From Branchiostoma floridae (taxonomy: Eukaryota > Chordata > Leptocardii > Amphioxiformes > Branchiostomatidae), in contig NC_049996.1 in the NCBI RefSeq assembly GCF_000003815.2, positions 12,651,131 through 12,715,130 of the forward strand: DNA of 64,000 bases, written 5' to 3'. The notes below the pieces were generated by a model. The model was not told where the DNA came from. It saw nothing but the letters and a program-made list of their open reading frames with translations, and did no database searches. Each line of letters begins with the position of its first letter. Within the stretch, counting starts at the first letter, position 1. The position numbers and the translations under genes are program-made. Shown here piece after piece: positions 35,101 through 43,364 of the stretch.

Positions 35101-36724
35101 TCCACAACCCTAATCTCAAGACTACATTGACAGAATGAAAGTGACTTTTCTCGGATAGATAATATAAGTAAACTACAATATAAAAAAGGAGATTGGACCA
35201 CTTACATTGCAGTAGAATGGGCACCACTCCACTGTCCACAAGTCTCTTCACGTTTGCCTGTGATCCTTTAGCCAGACTGCCCAGTACTATAGCTGACTCT
35301 GTCCGCAAACCAACTGCTGCTCTTTCATTCTGTATGAACTCCAGAAGTCTGCAAAAAATACAACCAACAGAAGACAATCGTAAGATAGAAACTTGTATAC
35401 CTTCAACTAGAAATATAGCACCCAACATCTTGATATGAAATTAATGCAACAACTCACCTGCCAACTACTCCTAGTGACATCATGTGGAACTTCTGCTTGT
35501 TGTTTCCAATAACTGCATTCTTCAATTTCCTAAAATCAACAAACGTTATGCAGAAAAATATACATGATGAGCACCTTTGAGCAATGCAACTTGGGGGCCT
35601 ACATAGGGGCATCCTAACAATGCTTTATGCAAAATTCAGGAGGATCGCCTATATGTATTATGGTAAATTTAGAAGCACAATTACACAAGTAGAGTAGAGT
35701 AGAGTAGAGTAGAGTTTCTTTGGCCAGGTAGGAAACGTCTGGTTCCATTTTAGGCCACTCTTCACATTCTACGTTACAGTAATTTCCAGTTTGTGGGGGA
35801 GACAACAAGATGTTGCCATCTCACCAATAAATATGGGATTGAAAATCATTCCTTACAGATAGCGGAAAATTAAAATATGCCACACAAAAAAATACCCCTT
35901 TACTTACACCACAGAGTGGAGTACTCTGTCCATGTCCTCTCCATACAGGTTCTCCATGTACTCCCGACCAATCATCTCACCCTAAATTAACATAATAATC
36001 AGTATCATGTAACATAGAATTAAATATTTCTTTTGTGATGTGTTTGATCTCATCAATGTAACGAAGTGTAACATATACAAATCAGTTTTATACAATACAG
36101 TAAAAGGGGATATATCTGTGGAGGTTTCATGTTCACAATGTTAGCGATGAACTCTTCACCGGTTAAAAATTTTAACCGGTGAAGAGTTATGTTAAGCTAT
36201 CTTCTGATTGTAGTGCTACAGTTTGTTTCATCTGCAAAGTTAAAATGCCTCAAACACCGCAAATCTCAACAATTTCTGTATCTATCTATCTATCACTATG
36301 ACTATGTAAAGAATCCTTTAATAGTACATGTACATGAGTCGTTGTTATCCTCTGCATAATAAAATATGACTTTCGACAGCTGGAGCTGTATAATCCATGC
36401 ATAAATTTTCTGTAATAATAGCGAAAACATGAGAGGTGGCTCAAGAAGAACCAAAACGTTTCTGGCCCTCCGAAGCATATTTCTTGACGCTAACATTGTA
36501 CTTTATTCCTCTTATGTACTTATACATTCATTCAATACACACAAAACTATTTTTAACACATGAAAATTTTGCATGTTGTTTATGACCAACAAAAATACTA
36601 GTAATCGCCCCCCTCCCCACGTGCCAGAAACGACGACATAGTGGTTTTAACTACAAATAAATAAGAATCCAGGGATACCTACCGGATATGTGTCACAGAT
36701 CATATCGCTGGTGTCCATGAGCAT
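26183..36724 (-). CDS. ARMC8: Armadillo repeat-containing protein 8 (ARMC8)
   Basis: Armadillo scaffold subunit (yeast Gid5 orthologue) of the CTLH/GID E3 ubiquitin ligase. Coding exons in transcript order: 36724-36683, 35981-35908, 35529-35458, 35348-35206, 34914-34817, 34363-34271, 34071-33991, 33529-33302, 32722-32522, 31866-31771, 31482-31400, 31180-31099, 30871-30785, 29970-29878, 28060-27911, 27618-27523, 27207-27039, 26515-26422, 26213-26183. Total 2013 nt, 670 aa (human 673). Phases agree at every junction. Recognisable blocks include [66 protein letters not shown] and [12 protein letters not shown]. The N-terminus differs from human; the first in-frame ATG is at 36724-36722, with another two codons later. 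Introns carry a hAT-like element, MITEs and a duplicated microexon candidate. ARMC8 is divergent from DBR1. Confidence 0.97.
26365..26640. repeat. Fragments of the AATAAGCCAGTTCATG MITE family
   Basis: Two end-like pieces of the family found at 29527 and 34604: GTGCAGTTGAAACCATGAAC near 26375 and TCATGAACCAGCTTATTAT near 26622-26640. The first piece precedes an ARMC8 exon (26422-26515). A similar end lies at 28381-28407. Boundaries are approximate. Confidence 0.4.
27308..27360. repeat. CT-rich microsatellite
   Basis: Interrupted run of CT dinucleotides (CTCTCTCTCTCAATCTCTCTC) in an ARMC8 intron, followed by a short TATC run near 27370-27382. Confidence 0.7.
28814..28840 (-). other. Candidate duplicated microexon of ARMC8
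   Basis: On the minus strand, TTTGTTTCAG is followed by 27 nt encoding NMAFQVETK and then GTGATAAG, which can act as a donor. The next annotated exon (28060-27911) begins NMAFQAEQK after its own acceptor. The 27 nt therefore look like a copy of the first 27 nt of that exon, with an added splice donor. Its length is a multiple of three, so inclusion between exons 14 and 15 would add nine residues without a frameshift. It may be a functional alternative microexon or the decayed remnant of a tandem exon duplication. Confidence 0.55.
29527..29733. mobile_element. MITE of the AATAAGCCAGTTCATG family
   Basis: 207 bp with imperfect inverted ends: AATAAGCCAGTTCATGGAT on the left, ATCCGTAGATTGGCTTATT on the right. 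Inside, GGTGAAGGCCCCTAA faces AGGGGCCTTCACC, extending the inverted symmetry. This is the most complete copy of a family with further copies or fragments at 15640, 26365-26640, 28381 and 34604. It lies in an ARMC8 intron. Confidence 0.7.
30038..30470. mobile_element. hAT-like MITE with 8-bp target duplication
   Basis: 433 bp. The left end TAGGGCTGGGTATCGGTAC and the reverse complement of the right end, TAGGGGTGGGTACCGGTAC, differ at 2 of 19 positions. The flanks carry a perfect 8-bp direct duplication, GTTTCTGC, at 30030-30037 and 30471-30478, which is the hAT hallmark. The right half is built of repeated CAGGTCC/GGACCTG blocks. There is no coding capacity. It lies in the ARMC8 intron between the exons at 29878-29970 and 30785-30871. 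Confidence 0.85.
31552..31620. repeat. Short 24-bp tandem repeat
   Basis: The unit GACAAGCCTGTAAGCTAAAT (plus GCAT) occurs about two and a half times in an ARMC8 intron, with a diverged last copy. Confidence 0.75.
32289..32498. mobile_element. MITE with TACTGTAAATG termini
   Basis: 210 bp bounded by TACTGTAAATGCAG on the left and GGATTTACAGTA on the right, with TA at both outer ends. Internal GTTCACGG, CACTTCACCGCGAAC and AAACCACCG blocks match the element at 15659-15845. It lies 24 bp from the ARMC8 exon that begins at 32522. Confidence 0.7.
33775..33885 (+). mobile_element. 5'-truncated SINE body
   Basis: The blocks GCAGTCTTTAGGACTGGATG, TTAAGCCATGGTCCAC, then GAGCTAGGGGAATTTCCCC match in order the body of the SINE at 4430-4662, but in opposite orientation. 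The tRNA-like head is missing. Confidence 0.6.
34604..34776. mobile_element. MITE of the AATAAGCCAGTTCATG family
   Basis: About 173 bp with imperfect inverted ends: AATAAGCCAGTCCACTGTTT on the left and AAACCATGAACCAGCTTAT on the right. The inner GAAGGCCTCTGAGATATAAAC block matches 29527-29733. It ends 40 bp from an ARMC8 exon. Confidence 0.65.
35686..35770. repeat. AGAGT microsatellite plus shared flank, copy 1
   Basis: About five AGAGT units are followed by TTCTTTGGCCAGGTAGGAA, a GGTTCCATTTTAGGCC block, and CT. The same arrangement, in the same orientation, lies at 37506-37590. The shared unique flank shows a common element rather than two independent microsatellites. Confidence 0.65.
36150..36188. 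repeat. Perfect 39-bp palindrome inside a MITE relic
   Basis: The arm AACTCTTCACCGGTTAAAA (36150-36168) and its exact reverse complement (36170-36188) are separated by one base. Upstream TTTCATGTTCACAATGTTAG resembles the interior of the 32289 MITE, and ACAGTA lies near 36098. It is therefore probably the core of a degraded member of that family. It lies in the first ARMC8 intron. Confidence 0.75.
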
Positions 36725-37505
36725 CTTTAGTGGATATTGAGGCTTATTTACAGGAAGAAACGGAAGTTTTTTTACTCGATTTTCCCTCGCTGACACTTCC
36801 AGTGCGACTGGTTTATTCGATTTGACAAGGAGACATAGCACGTTATTTGGGACAACATCTATCAGCGATGGGGTTAAACAATATTTGTCACAAATATTTA
36901 TTATAACACAGTACTCTTCATATTTCGTACAATAATTTTAAATTCATAATTTTTGTGTCAAATATAATGAGTTACAAGTTGAAAATATGTGACAGTGATG
37001 AAGAAACAAATACCGCGCTATGTTTTATTCTGCGATAGAGTAAAAGGTCACTTACCCAGTCCACTATAGAAACGGGGTTATTGTAGCTTGGATATCATTA
37101 ATATTACATTTTTACAGATATTGTTCTAAATATACAAATGATCTCTATAAATGATGTCATGTTACATAATATGAGGATGAAATTTACAACTGACTGCTTC
37201 TGTAAGTTCTTTTAATTTTCTATTTTATAAAAGTTCCCTATTTTCAAATGGTCTCTACCATCCAGGAAGACGCGCCATGCGACAAACTGCATGAAAGACT
37301 GTCCACAATAACAACAAGAAAAGGTATTGTTTTCTACGTTTTACTCGATTTGTTGTTCGCATTTGTATCCTAGCATATCTTGTTAATGAATGTGCATGTT
37401 AAAAACTTGAAATTTGTCGTCAAAAGACTCTAAATACCTCACATGATATCATATAACATACTCACACTGTAAAGTGTAAACAATTTTTATGGCATTTGAT
37501 TTTTA

Positions 37506-37590
37506 TTGAATATAGAGTAGAGTAGAGTAGAGTTCTTCAGGCTCAGGTAGGAACTGCAGTTCCAGTTTAGGCCGCTAGTATAGTATTATA
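37506..37590. repeat. AGAGT microsatellite plus shared flank, copy 2
   Basis: AGAGT units followed by TTCTTCAGGCTCAGGTAGGA, then GTTCCAGTTTAGGCC and CT. It is homologous to 35686-35770 and in the same orientation. Confidence 0.65.
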
Positions 37591-37819
37591 GAGAAGAATA
37601 AAAGCTAACGCCGACTTAATTTTGCTACATCACAAGTCTCTAAAGGGTCTATCTATAGAGATTTCACTGCTGCATATTTAAACTGCATACCTGGAGGTGC
37701 AGCAGTAGATATCTCTCAGCACACTGCTTTTCAAAATGGCAGATATATGTTACCGTTCATTCTTCCTTGTGTCCACGATCATTATGTTGATTATTATGGC
37801 TTTTTTAACTCCCTATCCT

Positions 37820-37950
37820 AGGGCCGTCCCTATCCGAAGCTAGGAAAAGTCGTGTAAAGTGCTTTTACCAAGGGCACAAGATCGGTTCCAACTAGGGACC
37901 ACTTGGACCTGAGCCCAGCGCTCTGCTGATTACGCCACGCAATCACACAT
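37820..37950 (-). mobile_element. tRNA-derived SINE
   Basis: On the minus strand, TGGCGTAATCAGCAGAGCG (A-box-like, 37937-37919) is followed by AGTTGGAACCGATC (B-box-like, 37893-37880) and a short body reading GCACTTTACACGAC. It sits between ARMC8 and DBR1. Confidence 0.6.
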
Positions 37951-38183
37951 ACTAGACAATACCAGGCAGATAACATTACATCATGGTGAGCTCGGACATT
38001 GGGTTCTGTCAAGGACATTGTATAAGAAGCTCTTTATTAACACCCTGCTGCACCCACCTTACGTAACGTCCTTGGTTCTGTTATGGATTCAAAACCAGTA
38101 CAAGTTAGTACAACACCTCGTTGCCTCGCCTTGGTTGCTATTTGTTAGTTAGTCTGTTGTACTTCACACCCACAGCAGTCACC

Positions 38184-41100
38184 ATGAAGATCGCAGTGGA
38201 GGGCTGTGCCCACGGAGCGCTGGAGGAAATCTACGGCACGCTGCAGTACCTGGAACAGCAGGAGGGCATCCAGGTGGAGCTGCTGCTCTGCTGCGGAGAC
38301 TTCCAGGCTGTGAGGAACGCAGACGACCTGGAGTGCATGGCCGTGCCCAAGAAATTCCGCTTTATGGAGTCATTCCATAAGTAAGGCATTGTTGGTAAAT
38401 TGCCAAGCAGAAATAAGGGTCTGTCTCATTCTCGAAAGGCAAACTGTTACTAGTAGATATTACAATATGTGATGATGTACTAGAAGAGTATGTCCCTGTA
38501 GCTCAACTGGTAGTAGCCTCACAGTTGAACCCTTGGTGAAATACTGTTGGCACTATGTGGAAATTTGTATCATCAAATTTGTTCATGAGAGCTAAGAGTA
38601 ATACTTCATTTTGTATGGCTTGATGTAACAAATTTAACTTAAAACTTAAGTTAAAAGCTTTTCATTTACTTACCAAAGTTAATTAAATTTTTATTTATAC
38701 TTCCGTAGACATCTTAGATCTGACATATTTTCACACATTTTGTCCAGGTATTACAGTGGGGAAAAGAAAGCTCCCTATCTTACCATCTTTATCGGAGGGA
38801 ACCATGAGGCCAGTAACTACCTAGCTGAACTACCTTATGGAGGATGGGTGGCACCTAACATATATTACCTGGGTAAGCTGCCATAGGTTGTTAGCGATCA
38901 TGCTGCTTTGACAGGGATGGATCTTTTTGATTCAGGTAATGTTACTTATTGGATGGAAGCATTTACATACATTCTGTTTGTTTGTTGGTGTACAGGGTAT
39001 GCTGGTGTAGTGAATGTTGGTGGCATCAGAATAGGTGGTGTCTCTGGTATCTACAAGTCACATGATTACAGGAAAGGTATGTTTCCTAGTGTCAGCAGCA
39101 ATAAGCTTGGAATCCAGCTTAAGAGTTAGACCGCTTCTAACAAGACTGGATTCCAGGCTAAGACACAACTGCATTTTTTGATGAGGTGGTGGTGAAATGG
39201 TTCATATTACAACTGATTTCTTGATAGTCTTCATATCAGAGCTCAGTTTGGAACAATCACTGGTTTGCTAGTATGAATTATGGTTCTATGAAAATGTTTT
39301 TTTTACAGGCCACTATGAAGCCCCACCCTACAATGAGAACAACAAGCGAAGTGCCTACCACATCCGGAGCCTGGAGGTCTTCAGGATGAAGCAGGTTAGT
39401 AGTTTAACCGTCAGACAACTCCCATGGACCACATGATGTCTCGTTAACCATTTCTCTGCTTATGCTCTGGCAATTGCGCCATTCCCAGGCTGGGCTCAGA
39501 AGCCAAAAATTTGTTTTCACAGGTAGTTCATGGCATTTATATGGAGCCAGGTCCCAGGTTGATAATAAAAATTCAGGGCCAGGCTGTGCCCAAATATTGT
39601 CTAGGAGCCACAGAGATTCCACAGGCCATGTAGGGGGTCACGCCTTAAAGTGCCAAAAACAGCTTGTGAACTGCCCAGCAGGGTCCTTTTTCTAATTGTG
39701 ACCTAAGCATTTCCTGTAGAGACTCATAGCCATGAACACAACTAATTAACCCTTGTCCTCCTCAGTTGAAGAGACCCATTGACATCATGATGAGCCATGA
39801 CTGGCCCCGCGGAGTCTACCACTGCGGCAACACGAAGGAACTTCTCGCCAAGAAGTCTTTCTTCAGAAACGAGATTGAGACCAACACCTTGGGCAGCCCT
39901 CCGGCAGAGGAGCTTCTCCGAGCTCTGAAACCAGCCTACTGGTTCTCTGGACATCTACACTGCAAGTTTGTGGCAGCAATAGAACATGAGGTACATGTAT
40001 TACATATAATGAGGTTTTTCTGGAAAAGTTAAACTGTAATTTTCAACACAAACTGAGGTATTGTATATCGAAACACAGTACTGGCAAGAGGGTTGACTTA
40101 GAACCTAAGAATTAACGGTTTTTGGTTGGAATCCTTCAAGGGCCCCAAAAAAGGCACTCCAAACTGATGTGTTATGCCTAGGGCTGTTTACTCCTCATCT
40201 GAAACAAGCAAAAGTGGCTCCAACGACCCAATTGCATCCAACTGGCTCTCTGGTAACTTAGCTGAGGCTTGTCAATTTGCTGCAGAATTTGATCTTAACT
40301 TAAGTGTGATTTGGTTTTAAAGCTTGTTTTTTTTCCACAGAAGGAGGGACAGGAGACACCAAAGGTGACAAAGTTCCTTGCGCTGGACAAGTGTCTTCCT
40401 CGCAGAGATTTTCTTCAGGTTTGTAATTGATTCTGGAATGGCCATGATTGGCTCTTTGTGACAAAGATTTAACTCCAACCATGGTCTGGAGAACTTTGGG
40501 AGGCCATGGTTGGCTGTGTTTGACAGAGACTTAACTCCAACCGTGGTTTGGAGAAGGTTGGGAGTCCATGTTTAGCTCTGTGTGACAAAGGCTTTACATA
40601 AGTGGACACAGACATTGTGAGAAGACATGACAAGTTCATCCCCATTTCTTTTACATCCCTCCACAGGTTATCGACGTCCCCAGGAATGAGTTTGAGCCGC
40701 TGGAGTTACAGTATGATGCGGAGTGGTTAGCTGTCCTACAGGGGACCAACCATTTGTTCAGCACCTCCAGGGTACCCATGAACATGCCTTCACAGTTCAC
40801 TGATGACAGGTCAGGGGTCAACCATTAACACAGTAGTGGAATGAACAAATGAGTAAATGATGGAGTAGATGAATAAGGTTACAGCAAGTAAATCTTGTAT
40901 TCTTTTTACTCTTGCATCAGATTTTTAGTCTGTAGAGGATATCATCCATAACATTTATTTGCTGTGGCCTTATGTACACAACTGTGATTTGCAATATTTG
41001 GGTTGTTATTTTTAGGTGTTCAACTCAATAGAAATATTCAATTTAATTGAATATATATCAAAAAAAGTTGCACAAAACTTTGGTCATATACGAAACCATT

Positions 41101-41851
41101 GTGACTTTGAATATTTGGTTTCATGTGTTTGATTTTGACATCTTTCAGATGGGACTACTCTGTAAGTTCAGAAGAAATGGAAGGTGTGAAGAAAGCCTTC
41201 AACGGCGACCTCAAAGTTCCAGAAAACTTTGTCCAGACGGCACCGACCTTCAACCCCGCCCGTCTACAGAACACGAGACAACCCAACCTGACCATCAACC
41301 CACAGACCACTCTGCTCTGTACCAAACTGGGGGTCACCGACCCCTGCAAGAAACTCCTGAAAATCGCAGAGGGAAACCCCGACGAGATCAGCTTGGATGA
41401 AGATGACAATGAAGAAGACACTGGCAATCCGGAGGAAATCAGCACCAGCGATGTTGATGACGCAGATGCAGATGATGATGATGATGACAGTGCTGCAGAA
41501 GAGGCTATCCTACCAGTTAACCCTAACCTCACCGAGCCCATGCCAAGTCAGGAAGAAGCCAGCATCTCTGACGAAGAAGCAGAGCTGATCAAAGAGATGC
41601 ACCGAATCCGGTCGTCGCCGGCGACGTCACAAGACGACAGCTCGGACATCCTGACCTCGCCGTTCCACACGGGGTCAGAGACGGAGAGTGCGGCCCCGGA
41701 TTTGTCGGACTCAGATTCGTTGCACCAAGGAAAGACGGACTCAGACAGCGGGAAGAGAAGCAGCGAGAATGAAACGGACGGGTCGGGGTCTAAGAAAAAG
41801 TTCAAGAGAAGAAATCAGGCCATGTATGAAGATACAGAGGAGAGTTGTTAG
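38184..41851 (+). CDS. DBR1: Lariat RNA debranching enzyme (DBR1)
   Basis: Metallophosphoesterase that cleaves the 2'-5' branch of excised intron lariats in the nucleus. Coding exons: 38184-38380, 38748-38872, 38996-39076, 39309-39394, 39766-39990, 40341-40418, 40667-40809, 41149-41851. Total 1638 nt, 545 aa (human 544), all phases consistent. Active-site residues are visible: C8 and H10 in GCAHG, D39 in CCGDF, N84/H85 in GGNHE, H174 in MSHDWP, and H226/H228 in SGHLHC. The position after C8 is Ala, where many orthologues have Cys (GCCHG). The last exon encodes the C-terminal domain and a long acidic, Ser-rich tail with a short basic KKKFKRR stretch (possible nuclear localisation signal) before the end. 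The ATG is chosen by alignment to the family N-terminus. The gene is head to head with ARMC8. Confidence 0.97.
38495..38560 (+). repeat. Weak tRNA-like fragment in DBR1 intron 1
   Basis: TCCCTGTAGCTCAACTGGTA resembles the 5' part of a tRNA or SINE head (D-arm/A-box), followed by AGCCTCACAGTTGAACCC. The rest of a cloverleaf is not convincing. Confidence 0.3.
40438..40598 (+). repeat. ~60-bp tandem repeat in DBR1 intron 6
   Basis: About two and a half copies of a unit containing GGCCATGRTTGGCTSTKTKT, GACARAGA, and TTAACTCCAACC, then TGGTYTGGAGAA, with moderate divergence. Confidence 0.75.
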
Positions 41852-42331
41852 TGTCAAAAGACTGGTGTTCTGGTACCTATTGAAATGGTTAGATTCGTCA
41901 AGAACATGAGACATTATTCCTGTACATTATTGTAAAATATCCTCTTCTCATGTGGTAAGTATATAACTTGTTAGATGTGATAGTAATAAATCAATCTAAA
42001 TCAGTCTAAATCAATAATGTATTACTCCTGAATAGTGCTGTGTACCTAAAGGTAACATCAGGTATAGGTACAGGTATTGTTGCAGAAGTTAAGGTACAGT
42101 TCCAGTGCAAACCTTTTTATTTGATACGTTTATTATGTTACAAGAAATGAAATGTAAGGAACAAATGATTTATGAGTTTTAATCCCATGTGTCTCAAAAT
42201 CATGAATGATACAAAGAATTTGGAAGAATAGTTTTGTTTTGTTAGCATAAAATTTGTAGTTGACTTTATTTTCCAAACAGCTGCACTTTAGAATATAGTG
42301 CAGTGCGTTAAGCTGTATCAGCGATTTGTAA

Positions 42332-42337
42332 AATAAA
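42332..42337 (+). terminator. DBR1 polyadenylation signal
   Basis: AATAAA about 480 bp after the DBR1 stop codon. An earlier AATAAA lies near 41983. About 55 bp further on, TTTATT at 42393-42398 is a possible signal for the convergent lectin/EGF gene. Confidence 0.45.
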
Positions 42338-43199
42338 ACTGTTACAAGTTTTCTAAAAAAAACACAGGTGTGGAGAGTGTTTCTTCAGGTATTTTATTTT
42401 CTCTCAATTCTCACTCCCCCCCCCTAAAAAAAACAACATAAGTAATTGGTAATTGATATGGAAATGTACTTGATTATGCATATTATTATCATCTTTGCTA
42501 ATACATTTTGTACTAGTAATTCTAAGCACATGATAGATAACAGAAAGTCACCACTTTTAATGCACACCTCAAAATCAAACAAGACCTAAACATAATAGTT
42601 TGTAAAAACATACTTCTATTGCACAATGCAGCCATCTTAAATTCACTGTTTTCGTTATGGACAAATAATCACTTCATATTGTGAAGTAAAACAATAGATT
42701 CCGCAAAAGTAGCGACAGAGCATCCAGTTGTGAGTGTTCACAGTCTAGTCTTGCCAGGCACCTCGTGAATACATACCTAACTACCAAGTCAACTTACTAC
42801 TATTAAGTATTGCCCATCTTCCTGAATTTACCATCAAGCCCTCCTAGACTTATTGTTAAGCATTGCCAGGATCCCTCCACAATAGAAAGCATTGTACAGC
42901 TCATAACAATCATTCCTCTTTGTACAATGAAATGAAATGGCACTGGGGCATATGTCATACATACCATATTCTTCATACATAACTGTTATAGTCTATTATA
43001 ATTTTTGGAATGCACATTCCCCGGAAGTATACATGTACTTCATCTTTTCTCAGCTCCTGCTCATTAACTTGTACTTGCACCATATTGTAAAAATATTGCA
43101 GAGAAGGTTTAAGAAAAAGCATTGACCTAATTGCAAAAAAACTATGCCTTTTAGTAATGTAAATCTTGAATCAATCATTTTGGTTTAATTTTCATGGTG

Positions 43200-43330
43200 A
43201 CCTATCCACTGCAAATGTGTATTTCCAATGTATTACTACGGCACATGTACTACAGACTTGTTTCATCTGCAAACTTGTAACACCACAAAATCTCCTTTCC
43301 CTTTCAACTGCAAAATTCAGACCCGAAAAA
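43200..43330. repeat. Dispersed repeat fragment, inverted copy
   Basis: Contains GTATTTCCAATGTATTAC, the inverse of the ATTGGAAATGCATAT motif at 2618 and 4993, and a CATCTGCAAACTTGTAACACC block. A similar inverted copy (ATATGCATTTCCAATGTATC) lies near 44690 in an intron of the lectin/EGF gene. Confidence 0.4.
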
Positions 43331-43364
43331 ATGAATTTTCAATACCATAATAAGAACCTAATGC

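Larger units (their letters stand above)
36725..38183. promoter_or_regulatory. Divergent ARMC8/DBR1 intergenic region
   Basis: 1.46 kb between the two divergent start codons. Near the ARMC8 end the frame stays open upstream of its ATG, but without another ATG. The middle is AT-rich with an AGAGT repeat (37506-37590) and a SINE (37820-37950). CCCACAG just before the DBR1 start at 38184 could be an acceptor for a 5' untranslated exon. I cannot point to a clear core promoter motif. Confidence 0.45.
41852..43364. other. Tail-to-tail spacer between DBR1 and the lectin/EGF gene
   Basis: AT-rich sequence with the 3' untranslated regions of two convergent genes. No further gene is seen. A diverged copy of the ATTGGAAATGCATAT repeat lies, inverted, near 43200-43330. 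Confidence 0.55.

Noticed and set aside
36725-36880. In-frame N-terminal extension of ARMC8 upstream of its ATG
   Set aside because: The frame stays open but has no ATG (only GTG), and the residues do not match the vertebrate N-terminus. It is most likely 5' untranslated sequence.
38121-38183. N-terminal extension of DBR1 resembling a hydrophobic leader
   Set aside because: It begins at a TTG, and the family N-terminus starts at the ATG at 38184, directly before the GCxHG metal-binding motif.
41155-41541. 128-codon minus-strand frame
   Set aside because: Antisense of the last DBR1 exon, which has active-site-bearing upstream exons in phase.
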